In this document: piece by piece, positions 1-8,019 of the stretch
Position numbering within the stretch: the first letter of the stretch is position 1
Layout: each line of letters begins with the position of its first letter
Source of the DNA: Acidobacteriaceae bacterium
GTDB lineage: Bacteria; Acidobacteriota; Terriglobia; Terriglobales; Acidobacteriaceae
Reading direction: 5' to 3'
NCBI GenBank assembly: GCA_025360645.1
Contig: JANYBT010000091.1
Coordinates: 1-64,000 of the forward strand
Length of the DNA stretch: 64,000 nt
Notes under the pieces: generated by a model
What the model was told of the DNA's origin: nothing
Seen by the model: only the letters and a program-made list of their open reading frames with translations
The model's database searches: none
Translations under genes and position numbers: made by a program

Positions 1-449
1 GCGATGTTGAATTGCAAGGCGTCGCGGCGCAGGTCGATGTAGCGGTACTTGAGGCGCAACTCTTCGTTGGGGAGGATGGCGTCGCCGGGAAGAAAGGGCG
101 GCTGTTTGGAATCGTTGAGGATGCGAAGCTCGCTGGTGACCAGCTCAATCTCGCCGGTGGGGAGGTTTGCGTTGACGGTGTTGGGGTCGCGCAGCTTGAC
201 CGTGCCGATGGCAGCGATGACGAACTCGTTGCGCAGGCCGCTGGCCTTTTCATGCAGGGCGGCGCTGGTCTCTTTGTTAAAAACGACCTGGGTGACGCCG
301 GTGCGGTCGCGTACGTCCACAAAAATGAGGTTGCCGAGGTCGCGGCGGCGGTTGACCCATCCCATCAGGATAGCGGGACGGCCGGCGTCGGAAGCGCGAA
401 GTTCGCCGCAGGTGTGAGTGCGTTTGAGGTCGCCTAGGAAATCGAGCAA
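1..449 (-). CDS. aspS: Aspartyl-tRNA synthetase, N-terminal part (runs off the window)
   Basis: Class II aminoacyl-tRNA synthetase that charges tRNA-Asp (possibly also tRNA-Asn) in the cytoplasm. Only about 149 N-terminal residues lie inside the window; the rest continues beyond base 1. The visible part is the OB-fold anticodon-binding domain: MLDFLGDLKRTHTCGELRAS, then GWVNRRRDLGNLIFVDVRDR, and it ends in LKYRYIDLRRD, which leads into the catalytic core in AspS. The start was set at the TTG at 449 because the AspS N-terminus begins exactly there and no in-frame ATG fits. A perfect TATAAT lies about 45 nt upstream on the same strand. Family assignment is firm; tRNA-Asp-only versus Asp/Asn specificity cannot be judged from this part. 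Confidence 0.93.
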   Translation of the reverse strand, partial: MLDFLGDLKRTHTCGELRASDAGRPAILMGWVNRRRDLGNLIFVDVRDRTGVTQVVFNKETSAALHEKASGLRNEFVIAAIGTVKLRDPNTVNANLPTGEIELVTSELRILNDSKQPPFLPGDAILPNEELRLKYRYIDLRRDALQFNI

Positions 450-493
450 GGGGTCGCCTTCGATTTGGAATTTCGAATGAAGCTAAACAGTTG

Positions 494-499
494 ATTATA
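494..499 (-). promoter_or_regulatory. Candidate -10 box for aspS
   Basis: A perfect TATAAT on the minus strand, preceded by GCTC, lies about 45 nt upstream of the TTG start of aspS. No convincing TTGACA-like box sits 16-18 nt further upstream, so this is a -10-only prediction. Confidence 0.45.
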
Positions 500-571
500 G
501 AGCAGGGCCGTGACGAGGCCTCGGGACGAGACCACCGGCTTACAAGGCGAGACTGTATGAGAGATATCGGC

Positions 572-893
572 CTAGTCGGGCCGGGGAGTGTGGATGCGGA
601 CCAGCAGGGCTTCGAATTCGGGGTCGCCGCGGAGATTGCGAAAGTTGGGGTATAAGAGCAGGCCTTTGTCGGCAAGAATAGCGATGGAAGAGGGCTCGAG
701 CTTTTGGGCCAAATCAATCTGGGTCAGGGCCTCCTGGCGTCGGCCCCAGGCGGAGAGCGAAGTGGCATACCACTGGTGGGCGCGGACGTTGCTGGGATCG
801 AGGGCGAGGGCGCGCTTGAACTCGCGTTCGGCCCCGGCGGCGTCCCATTTCCAATAGAGAGTAGCGAAGGCCAGCGAAGTGTTCCTGGTGAGA
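572..893 (-). pseudogene. Remnant of a TPR-domain (CadC-like) regulator C-terminus
   Basis: A stretch of about 105 codons on the minus strand reads NTSLAFATLYWKWDAAGAER, then REFKRALALDPSNVRAHQWY, then a second TPR-like helix pair ending LEPSSIAILADKGLLLYP, and closes with NLRGDPEFEALLVRI before a stop. These pieces match the typical C-terminal TPRs of the winged-helix/TPR transcription factors that are abundant in Acidobacteria. There is no start codon, no DNA-binding domain, and the upstream end runs into the 3' end of rpoD. The jump from ADKGLLLYP to NFRNLRGDP looks like an internal deletion removing several repeats. I infer a decayed gene fragment rather than a small functional gene. Confidence 0.6.
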
Positions 894-897
894 GCGC

Positions 898-2589
898 TTA
901 GTCGCGCACGCCATCCATAAATGCGCGCAACTTGCGAGAGCGGGAGGGATGCCGCAACTTGCGCAGGGCTTTCGCTTCGATCTGGCGGATACGCTCGCGA
1001 GTCACGGCGAACGACTGGCCGACTTCTTCGAGGGTGTGCTCGGAGCCATCCTCGAGGCCAAATCGCATTTTGATGACGCGCTCTTCGCGCGGGGTGAGCG
1101 AACGGAGTACCTGCGAGGTCTGATCCTTGAGGTTCACGTTGATCACGGCCTCGGCGGGGGAGACCACGGCGCGGTCTTCGATGAAGTCGCCGAGATGCGA
1201 ATCTTCTTCTTCGCCAATCGGAGTTTCCAGCGAAATGGGTTCCTGCGCGATCTTCAGTACTTTGCGTACTTTGGCCACGGGAATGTCCATACGCTTGGCG
1301 ATTTCTTCCGAGGTGGGTTCGCGACCCAACTCCTGCACCAGTTGGCGCGAGGTCCGGATGAGCTTGTTGATGGTCTCGATCATGTGGACCGGGATGCGGA
1401 TGGTGCGGGCCTGATCGGCAATGGCGCGGGTAATCGCCTGCCGGATCCACCAGGTAGCATAGGTGGAGAACTTGTAGCCGCGGCGGTATTCGAACTTGTC
1501 GACCGCCTTCATCAAGCCGATGTTGCCTTCCTGAATCAAATCGAGAAACTGCAAGCCGCGATTGGTGTACTTCTTGGCAATGGAGACCACCAAGCGAAGG
1601 TTGGCCTCAATCAATTCGCGCTTGGCCTGCTCGGCGTCAATATCGCCCTGGATCAGTTCGCGCTGGGTGCGTTTAAGCTCGCCGAAGGAAACGCCGGCTT
1701 CTTTCTCGTGCTTTTCGAGTTCGGCGCGAATCTGCGAGAGTTGCCGGCGAATTTCTTTCTTCTGCTCGTCGGTGCGCGCGGTCTTGCGCTCCAGATTCTG
1801 CATCTGGCGGTCCAGCGAACGCATGCCGTCAACGGTGCGGTTCACGCGGTCAATCAGGCGCTTGCGTTCGTTGTTGGTGAAGCCGAGATTGCGCATCGCC
1901 CTGGACACGCGAATGACGGCCCGCGCCAGTTGAAAGCGGTAGCGGCGATGGTCTTTGGGACGCTTCTTCTGCGAAATGGCCTCAAACTTCTCCTGGATCT
2001 GCGCCGCCCGCTTGTAAAGCTTGGCCATCGCATCGATCTTCCCAGTGAAATCGTTCAGCCGATTGGTGACGATCTCTTCGGTAATCTCTTCTTCGTCAAA
2101 GGTCACCAGCTCTTTGATGGAGCGGACGCCCTTCTGCAGGTCCTCCCCCAATGCCAACAGCTCATTGATCACAATCGGGGAGCGCGATAGAGCCTTGAGC
2201 ACACGAATCTGCCCGCGCTCAATGCGCTTGGCGATCTCAACTTCGCCCTCCCGCGTGAGCAATGGCACAGTTCCCATTTCCCGCAAATACATACGGACGG
2301 GGTCATTGGTTTTTTCCAAGGCGCCGGGAGTGAGGTCGAGTTCGACGTCTTCGGAGCCTTCTTCGGCCTCTTCGAACTTTTTCTCGAGGGCAACGGAAGA
2401 GGGGAGCTTGGGACCGTCGAGTACGTCGATGCCCTGAGTGCCGATGGTGGTGAGCAGGTCCTCGAGTTCTTCGGGAGAATTGACGTCGTTAGGGATGAGG
2501 TCATTCACCTGGTCGTAGGTGAGATAGCCTTTTTCCTTGCCGGTATCGATGAGGCGTTTAATGTCGTCGTATTTATCGTCAAGGGCCAA
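898..2589 (-). CDS. rpoD: RNA polymerase primary sigma factor (sigma-70/RpoD)
   Basis: 563-aa housekeeping sigma factor directing core RNA polymerase to -35/-10 promoters. Region 1.1 is at residues ~1-60, and region 1.2 is marked by [21 protein letters not shown] charged non-conserved coiled region follows at ~200-320. Region 2 contains [40 protein letters not shown] and the melting segment [20 protein letters not shown]. Region 4 contains [15 protein letters not shown] and the helix-turn-helix [20 protein letters not shown]. The start is TTG at 2589 with a GAGGA Shine-Dalgarno about 9 nt upstream. It follows dnaG in the same direction, as in the classical dnaG-rpoD macromolecular synthesis arrangement, but a repeat-bearing gap of about 290 bp separates them. 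Confidence 0.97.
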   Translation of the reverse strand: MALDDKYDDIKRLIDTGKEKGYLTYDQVNDLIPNDVNSPEELEDLLTTIGTQGIDVLDGPKLPSSVALEKKFEEAEEGSEDVELDLTPGALEKTNDPVRMYLREMGTVPLLTREGEVEIAKRIERGQIRVLKALSRSPIVINELLALGEDLQKGVRSIKELVTFDEEEITEEIVTNRLNDFTGKIDAMAKLYKRAAQIQEKFEAISQKKRPKDHRRYRFQLARAVIRVSRAMRNLGFTNNERKRLIDRVNRTVDGMRSLDRQMQNLERKTARTDEQKKEIRRQLSQIRAELEKHEKEAGVSFGELKRTQRELIQGDIDAEQAKRELIEANLRLVVSIAKKYTNRGLQFLDLIQEGNIGLMKAVDKFEYRRGYKFSTYATWWIRQAITRAIADQARTIRIPVHMIETINKLIRTSRQLVQELGREPTSEEIAKRMDIPVAKVRKVLKIAQEPISLETPIGEEEDSHLGDFIEDRAVVSPAEAVINVNLKDQTSQVLRSLTPREERVIKMRFGLEDGSEHTLEEVGQSFAVTRERIRQIEAKALRKLRHPSRSRKLRAFMDGVRD

Positions 2590-2801
2590 GAAAAATCGTC
2601 CTCAGAGCGCCTGCTTGAGACGCTGAAAATCTTACAACGGTGGGGAAGACGGTGTTTGCGGGGTACGCAAGGACACAAACCTTATAACTGTAGCATGACG
2701 AGTGGGTTTTCTTCCACCCACTGGCGTCGCGGAAACATACCTCTTCCACTGCGTCATTAGATGATTCGGAAGGGGTTTTGGGTTCCGCCATCAAGGAAAA
2801 T

Positions 2802-2862
2802 CAAAGGCTTTGACCACAGGAGGCACACAGCGTATGGCACCGGTTTGACCACTGAGGCAAGG
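2802..2862. repeat. Intergenic CACAGG-type repeat, copy A (dnaG-rpoD gap)
   Basis: The dnaG-rpoD gap (2590-2880) holds a degenerate double copy of a short motif, GGCTTTGACCACAGGAGGCA followed by GGTTTGACCACTGAGG. Closely related sequences recur in at least four other intergenic spaces of the window. Apart from this and a small hairpin (AGTGGGT at 2701-2707 pairing with ACCCACT at 2716-2722), nothing recognisable fills the gap. Confidence 0.6.
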
Positions 2863-2880
2863 GGAGCAGCGTCGGGGGAG

Positions 2881-4752
2881 TCAGAATTCGACGGCGGGGT
2901 CGGACAGACCCGGATCCATCAGGGCGCGCTTCAGGCGGAGTTTTTCATTCACCAGGGCCTGGACTTCAGAGGATTCCCGTCCGGGGCGCTGGAGTTCGCG
3001 CTGCACTTGTTCAAGCTGGCGGCGGAGGCGAATGCGGCGCAAGGCATGCACAGCGGCTTCCAGGCTCTCGGGGGTCAGGGGCTCCTCTTCCTGAAACAAA
3101 AGCCTGGCGAGGAGCGAGCGGTCACCCTCGCTCAGAGGGAGGCTCATGGGATCGGTGACACCGGGGCCTGCCATCAAAAAAGTATTGATGAGCGACTCGG
3201 TGGCCAAGCCCTCATGAAGGGGTTCGGCTTCGAAGGCGTAAAGAGCTTGACGAGCGGGATCGAATTCCTCGTCAACACCCTCTCGGGAGGAGACGCGGCC
3301 CTCCCCGCCAAGCACTTGCCCGGCGGAAGCCAAGGCGCGGATGAGGATGCGTTCCGCATGGTTGGCCTGCGCTTCCGCAGTCGCCTTCACGGTGCTGGAG
3401 GAGCGGGTGGTGGATACGTGCTTCAATTCCTGGCGAAGCACGGCGGAGTCGATGCCCAGCCGCTGGGCGATTTCCTGGGCCAGAGAGTCGCGGACGATGG
3501 CGCTGGTGACGCGCTGAATGTGGGGGAGGAGAAAGTTCACCGCCTGGACCTTGCCTTGCCCACTGCGCACGGGGAATTGGGTGCGCGCCTGCTCGATCAG
3601 GTAGTCAAAATAGAGAGGCGCTTTCTTCAAAGCTTCCTCGTAAGCCGGTTTGCCTTTGCGCCGGATGTAGAGGTCGGGATCGAAGCCTGGCTCCAAGGTG
3701 AGCACGCGAATCTCGAAGTCTTCTTCCACCAGCAGTCCGAGAGTGCGCTCGGTGGCGCGAGCTCCGGCAGCGTCGGGATCGAAATTGACGACGATTTGCC
3801 TGGTGTAGCGGGCGAGGAGTTTGGCCTGGAGGTCGGTAAAGGCGGTGCCGGAGCTGGCGATGACGTTGTGATAGCCGGCGGCATAGAGGCTGATGCAGTC
3901 CATCTGGCCTTCGACCAGGATGACGTAGTTGAGCGCTTTCACGGCCTCTTTGGCCAGGTGAAGATTAAACAGCACGCGCGACTTGGAATAGATGGCAGTT
4001 TCAGGCGAGTTCAGATATTTGGGGCCGGCTTTTTCGTCGGTGGCGAGGGTGCGTCCGGTGAAGGCGATGATGCGTCCCTGATCGTTGCAAATGGGAAATA
4101 TGACGCGGTTGCGGAACTTGGAGTACATGGGCTCGAGGCCGGGGGCTTTGGGCTCGGAGGCGCGCGTGTCTACGTCGCGCTCTTTCCAGGCGAAGAGGCC
4201 CGACTGGCGCAGGATTTCTTCGGAGAACTCGCCCTTCAGGCGGTCCTTGATGAGGAAGCCGGAATCGGGGGCAAAGCCGATGCGGAAGAGCTTGATGGTC
4301 TGGGCGTCGAGGCCGCGTTCGGCAAGGTATTCGCGAGCGCGAGCGCCTTCGGGTCGCTGCAAGGACTGCTGGAAAAACTCGCAGGCCCGGTCGTGGATGT
4401 CGAGGAGGGCGCCTCGCAATCGGGCGTCTTTGGCCTCCATGGGGCTGGCGTAGGCGGTCTTGGGGAGGGGCACGCCAAGCTTCTGGGCGATCAGGCGGAT
4501 GGCTTCGGGGAATGTGATGTTCTCAATCTTTTGGACAAAGCTGAAGACGTCGCCCGAAACGCCGCAGCCAAAGCAGTGGTAGAACTGGCGGGTGGCGTGG
4601 ACGGAGAACGAGGGCGTCTTCTCGCCGTGAAACGGGCAGAGGCCGGTATAGTTCTGGGCGCCGGCTTTGCGGAGCTTCACGTAGTCGCCAATGATGCGGA
4701 CGATGTCAGCCTGAGCGCGCAGCGATTCTTTAAATTCGTCAGAAGTGGCCAT
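2881..4752 (-). CDS. dnaG: DNA primase
   Basis: 623-aa replicative primase that makes RNA primers at the replication fork and is recruited by DnaB helicase. The N-terminal CHC2 zinc-binding domain (residues ~35-95) shows CPFHGEKTPSFSVHATRQ and YHCFGCGVSGDVFSFV. The catalytic core contains NRVIFPICNDQGRIIAFTGR and a Toprim domain with the acidic motifs LVEGQMDC and FDPDAAG. A helical, DnaB-interacting C-terminal region of about 170 residues follows. The ATG at 4752 is preferred over the in-frame TTG nine bases upstream because primases usually begin just before the DEFKESLRAQADIV segment. It lies upstream of rpoD on the same strand. Confidence 0.96.
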   Translation of the reverse strand: MATSDEFKESLRAQADIVRIIGDYVKLRKAGAQNYTGLCPFHGEKTPSFSVHATRQFYHCFGCGVSGDVFSFVQKIENITFPEAIRLIAQKLGVPLPKTAYASPMEAKDARLRGALLDIHDRACEFFQQSLQRPEGARAREYLAERGLDAQTIKLFRIGFAPDSGFLIKDRLKGEFSEEILRQSGLFAWKERDVDTRASEPKAPGLEPMYSKFRNRVIFPICNDQGRIIAFTGRTLATDEKAGPKYLNSPETAIYSKSRVLFNLHLAKEAVKALNYVILVEGQMDCISLYAAGYHNVIASSGTAFTDLQAKLLARYTRQIVVNFDPDAAGARATERTLGLLVEEDFEIRVLTLEPGFDPDLYIRRKGKPAYEEALKKAPLYFDYLIEQARTQFPVRSGQGKVQAVNFLLPHIQRVTSAIVRDSLAQEIAQRLGIDSAVLRQELKHVSTTRSSSTVKATAEAQANHAERILIRALASAGQVLGGEGRVSSREGVDEEFDPARQALYAFEAEPLHEGLATESLINTFLMAGPGVTDPMSLPLSEGDRSLLARLLFQEEEPLTPESLEAAVHALRRIRLRRQLEQVQRELQRPGRESSEVQALVNEKLRLKRALMDPGLSDPAVEF

Positions 4753-4860
4753 GGAAAACAAACTGCCAGAGTTGATTGTGAGCTAGAAAGGGGAGAAGGG
4801 GAAGATGGGGATGAGGAAAACTGTGGAGAGTTTTGGCTTGGAGGAGCGTAAATCAAGATT

Positions 4861-5010
4861 CTTGACCACCGGGGACACAGGGTACGGCAAGGCTTAAACC
4901 ACAGGGGACACAGGGGAGCACAGGGTAAGGCAAGAGCTTGGACCACAGAGGAGCACAGGGTAGGGCACGGGCTGGGGACACAGGGAAGCGCAGGGTACGG
5001 CACGGGCTCG
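4861..5010. repeat. Intergenic CACAGG-type repeat, copy B (four tandem units, lepA-dnaG gap)
   Basis: About 150 bp made of four imperfect units of 33-43 bp. Each contains a variant of ACCACAGGGGACACAGGG followed by TACGGCAAGG or TAGGGCACGG. It fills almost all of the space between the lepA stop and the dnaG start. It is the longest array of this repeat in the window and looks locally amplified. No protein or RNA gene is seen within it. Confidence 0.75.
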
Positions 5011-5036
5011 CCCCCGGGGGTGTCGGGGAGGAAGGG

Positions 5037-6842
5037 CTAGGAATCTTCGCCGATTTTCAGGATGGCCAGGAAGGCTTCCTGGGGGATATCGACGCGGCCG
5101 ATTCGTTTCATGCGTTTCTTGCCCTCTTTTTGCTTTTCCAGGAGCTTGCGCTTGCGGGAGATGTCGCCGCCGTAGCACTTGGCAATGACATTCTTGCGAA
5201 TGGCGCCAACTGTTTCGCGGGCGATGATTTTAGCGCCGATCGCGGCCTGGATGGCGACTTCGAACATCTGGCGCGGGATAAGTTGCTTCATCTTGTGGGC
5301 CAGCAACTTGCCGCGCTCGTAAGCGGAGTCGCGGTGGATCATGCAGGAAAGAGCGTCCACCGGCTCGCCTGCCACCATGATGTCGAGCTTGACCATGGGC
5401 GATTCCCAGTAGTCGGTAAGGTGATAGTCGAGCGACGCGTAGCCGCGCGATACTGATTTCAGGCGGTCGTAGAAATCGAGAACGACTTCGTTGAGGGGAA
5501 GCTCGTATTGCAACATGACGCGGGTGCTGCTGAGGTATTCGAAGCTCTTCTGCTTGCCGCGCTTTTCTTCCACTAATTTCAGGATGCCGCCAACATATTC
5601 CTCGCTGCTGAGGATGACGGCGAGAATGACGGGCTCTTCGATCTTGGCGATTTCACTGGGGTCGGGCCAGCGGGAAGGGTTGTCCACTTCGATGAGGGAG
5701 CCGTCGGTCTTGGTGATTTTATAGCGCACGCTGGGAGCGGTGGTGATGAGGTCGAGGTTGTACTCGCGCTCCAAACGCTCTTGAATGATCTCCATGTGGA
5801 GCAGGCCAAGGAAACCGCAGCGGAAACCGAAGCCCAGGGCCTCGGAACTTTCCGGTTCGAAGAAGAAGGAGGAATCGTTGAGGCGAAGTTTTTCCAGGGC
5901 CTCGCGGAGAGCCGTGTGTTCATGGGCGTCCACGGTGTAGAGTCCGGCGAAGACCATGGGCTTAATGTCTTCAAAGCCGGGAAGGGCTTCGATGGCGGGG
6001 CGGGCGTCCTCGGTGATGGTGTCGCCGATCTTGGTGTCGGCCACGTTCTTGATGTTGGCGATGAGGAATCCGACTTCGCCGGCGCTGAGGGTTTCGACTT
6101 CAACGGGCTTGGGAGTGAGTACGCCAATGGTCTCGACATTGAAGACCTGATTATTCCACCACAGGCGGATCTTCTTGCCCTTGGTGATAGTGCCCTGAAA
6201 AACGCGGGTGAGGACGACGACGCCACGGTAAGGATCGAACCAGGAATCAAAAAGCAGGGCCTGGAGCGCGGCGTTGGGATCGCCTTTGGGGGCGTGGATG
6301 CGATGGACGATGGCTTCGAGGACGTCGGGGACGCCTTGTCCGGTCTTGGCGGAGATGAGGAGGGCGTCAGAAGCATCCAGTCCGACAGCGGATTCGATCA
6401 TCTCTCGAGTGCGAGGGATGTCGGCGCTCTGGAGGTCAATCTTGTTGATGACAGGGATGATCTCCAGGCCATGATTAATGGCGAGATAGGCATTGGCGAG
6501 AGTCTGGGCCTCGACCCCCTGAGAGGCATCGACGATGAGGAGCGCGCCTTCGCAAGCGGCCAGGGAGCGGGAAACTTCGTAGGAGAAGTCCACGTGGCCG
6601 GGAGTGTCGATGAGATTGAGCTGATAAATTTGGCCGTCGTTGGCTTTGTACGCCATACGGACGGCGTGGGCCTTAATGGTGATGCCGCGCTCACGCTCGA
6701 GGTCCATGGAGTCGAGGACCTGCTCCTGCATCTCGCGCATGGCCAGAGAGCCGGTCAGCTCGAGGAGGCGGTCGGCGAGCGTGGACTTGCCGTGGTCGAT
6801 GTGGGCAATGATGGCGAAGTTACGAATGAAAGCTGCATCCAT
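5037..6842 (-). CDS. lepA: Elongation factor 4 (LepA) GTPase
   Basis: 601-aa translational GTPase that binds ribosomes and influences initiation or back-translocation under stress. The G domain opens with [20 protein letters not shown] (G1), followed by [30 protein letters not shown] (G3) and NKIDLQSAD (G4). EF-G-like domains II, III and V follow. The LepA-specific C-terminal domain includes [20 protein letters not shown] and the terminal basic segment around [20 protein letters not shown]. Length and domain order match full-length LepA. It is on the minus strand ahead of dnaG, with repeat blocks on both sides. Confidence 0.97.
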   Translation of the reverse strand: MDAAFIRNFAIIAHIDHGKSTLADRLLELTGSLAMREMQEQVLDSMDLERERGITIKAHAVRMAYKANDGQIYQLNLIDTPGHVDFSYEVSRSLAACEGALLIVDASQGVEAQTLANAYLAINHGLEIIPVINKIDLQSADIPRTREMIESAVGLDASDALLISAKTGQGVPDVLEAIVHRIHAPKGDPNAALQALLFDSWFDPYRGVVVLTRVFQGTITKGKKIRLWWNNQVFNVETIGVLTPKPVEVETLSAGEVGFLIANIKNVADTKIGDTITEDARPAIEALPGFEDIKPMVFAGLYTVDAHEHTALREALEKLRLNDSSFFFEPESSEALGFGFRCGFLGLLHMEIIQERLEREYNLDLITTAPSVRYKITKTDGSLIEVDNPSRWPDPSEIAKIEEPVILAVILSSEEYVGGILKLVEEKRGKQKSFEYLSSTRVMLQYELPLNEVVLDFYDRLKSVSRGYASLDYHLTDYWESPMVKLDIMVAGEPVDALSCMIHRDSAYERGKLLAHKMKQLIPRQMFEVAIQAAIGAKIIARETVGAIRKNVIAKCYGGDISRKRKLLEKQKEGKKRMKRIGRVDIPQEAFLAILKIGEDS

Positions 6843-6924
6843 GAGCGGTAATCATTGAGTTTAACAGGCGAAGGGGGAATGGATTGCCGACTGGACGGTT
6901 GACAACCAGAGGGCTGCGAGGAAA

Positions 6925-6976
6925 GTCGAGGGCTTTGACCTCGGAGGACACAGGGGTACACAGGTTAGGGCAAGAG
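6925..6976. repeat. Intergenic CACAGG-type repeat, copy C (upstream of lepA)
   Basis: A single copy of the family reading GGCTTTGACCTCGGAGGACA followed by CAGGGGTACACAGG and TTAGGGCAAGAG. It lies in the divergent space between lepA and maf (6843-7039). Confidence 0.65.
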
Positions 6977-7039
6977 GGAGAAGGACGAAGACGGCGCGAA
7001 ACAAGGCTGTGGGGAACCCTTGCAGGTAGAATCTAGGCC

Positions 7040-7612
7040 ATGACACTGGTGCTGGCATCGGCTTCGCCACGACGGCAGGAACTATTGAGCAACGCGGGCA
7101 TCGCGTATGAAGTGATGGCGGCGGATGTGGACGAGTCGGTGTTAGCGGGAGAGACGGCGCGGGCGTGTGCGGAACGGCTGGCGCGAGAGAAGGCGATGGC
7201 GGTGGGAAAAAAGCGTCCGGAGGATTGGGTGCTGGGGGCGGACACGGTTGTGGTGGTGAGCGGACAGATTCTGGGAAAGCCCTCCGATGCCGAAGATGCA
7301 CGGCGAATGTTGCGCATGCTGGCGGGCAGGACGCACGAGGTGATCACGGGGGTGTGCCTGGTGGGGCCGGGAAAGACGGTGGACACGCAATCAGAGGTGA
7401 CGGTGGTGGAAATGGCGGCGATCAGCGAGGACGAGATTGCGGCATATGCGGAGAGCGGCGAACCCATGGATAAGGCTGGGGCGTATGCCATTCAAGGGAG
7501 AGCATCGCGATGGATTCCGCGCATTGAAGGAGACTATAGCAACGTGGTGGGGCTGCCGGTGGCGCTGGTGTGGCGGATGATCCAACTCGGACTCGGCAGC
7601 CAGCAGCGCTAG
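7040..7612 (+). CDS. maf: Maf-like nucleoside triphosphate pyrophosphatase
   Basis: 190-aa Maf/HAM1-fold enzyme that hydrolyses non-canonical or excess nucleotides (dTTP/UTP or modified bases) to monophosphates and is linked to septum control in Bacillus. The substrate loop LVLASASPRRQELL is at residues 3-16, the metal/nucleotide motif EDWVLGADTVV at ~67-77, and the lysine-containing GAYAIQGRAS with the C-terminal IEGDYSNVVGLP complete the family signature. A TAGAAT box ends only 7 nt before the ATG and no Shine-Dalgarno is visible, suggesting a leaderless mRNA. It faces tatA convergently across a short tandem repeat. Confidence 0.93.
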   Translation: MTLVLASASPRRQELLSNAGIAYEVMAADVDESVLAGETARACAERLAREKAMAVGKKRPEDWVLGADTVVVVSGQILGKPSDAEDARRMLRMLAGRTHEVITGVCLVGPGKTVDTQSEVTVVEMAAISEDEIAAYAESGEPMDKAGAYAIQGRASRWIPRIEGDYSNVVGLPVALVWRMIQLGLGSQQR

Positions 7613-7635
7613 GAAACGGACGCGAGCCGACTAGG

Positions 7636-7716
7636 ACTTCTTCTCCGAATCACTTCTTCTCCGCATCCCTATCTTCTCCACATCACTTCTTCTCTGCGTC
7701 ACTTCTTCTCTGCGTC
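7636..7716. repeat. 16-bp tandem repeat overlapping the tatA 3' end
   Basis: Five successive units of 16-17 bp (plus-strand form ACTTCTTCTCTGCGTC, with variants) lie at 7636-7651, 7652-7668, 7669-7684, 7685-7700 and 7701-7716. The last two are identical and the last encodes the final codons of tatA. The tatA stop codon is formed at the junction of two units. The pattern looks like slippage duplication of the gene's 3' end into the convergent intergenic space. Confidence 0.8.
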
Positions 7717-7896
7717 GGGGGGCGGTTTGGCGGGGTCGGCGGGTTTCGGTTCGTCGTCCTTCATGGAGGCCTTGAAATTGCGGATGCCTTCGCCAAGTCC
7801 CTTGCCCAACCCGGCAAATTTGCTCGGACCAAAGAGCAGGAGAGCAATCGCGACAATTAGCAAGATGTGTAGAGGCCGAAAGATACCTTCGCCCAT
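7699..7896 (-). CDS. tatA: Twin-arginine translocase subunit TatA/TatE
   Basis: 65-aa component of the Sec-independent Tat pore that exports folded proteins across the inner membrane. The single N-terminal membrane helix HILLIVAIALLLFGPSKF (residues ~9-26) is followed by the hinge FGPSKFAGLG and the amphipathic helix GLGKGLGEGIRNFKASM. The short acidic, proline-rich tail ends in DAEKK. It resembles TatA more than TatB in its short length. No tatC is in the window. The 3' end is part of a 16-bp tandem repeat. Confidence 0.93.
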   Translation of the reverse strand: MGEGIFRPLHILLIVAIALLLFGPSKFAGLGKGLGEGIRNFKASMKDDEPKPADPAKPPPDAEKK

Positions 7897-8019
7897 AAAA
7901 CCCTCCCGGAATGAATCGCGATGGCGGTGCCGTCGGTCGCACCATCCAAGAAAATTGTAGGCCAGGGCGGGGTGGGAGTCAAAGACGGGCGGGTGATCGA
8001 GGTCAGCCTTTCTGCACGG

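Noticed and set aside
949-2190. A 413-codon open frame opposite rpoD
   Set aside because: Antisense shadow; rpoD is intact and highly conserved in sequence.
2579-2794. Minus-strand frame of 71 codons upstream of rpoD
   Set aside because: It is in a different frame from rpoD, no homologous pattern is seen, and the TTG start of rpoD has a suitable Shine-Dalgarno.
2761-4851. A 696-codon open frame on the plus strand opposite dnaG
   Set aside because: It lies opposite a complete DNA primase with all domains; the product is rich in G, A, E and H as expected from antisense reading of GC-rich codons.
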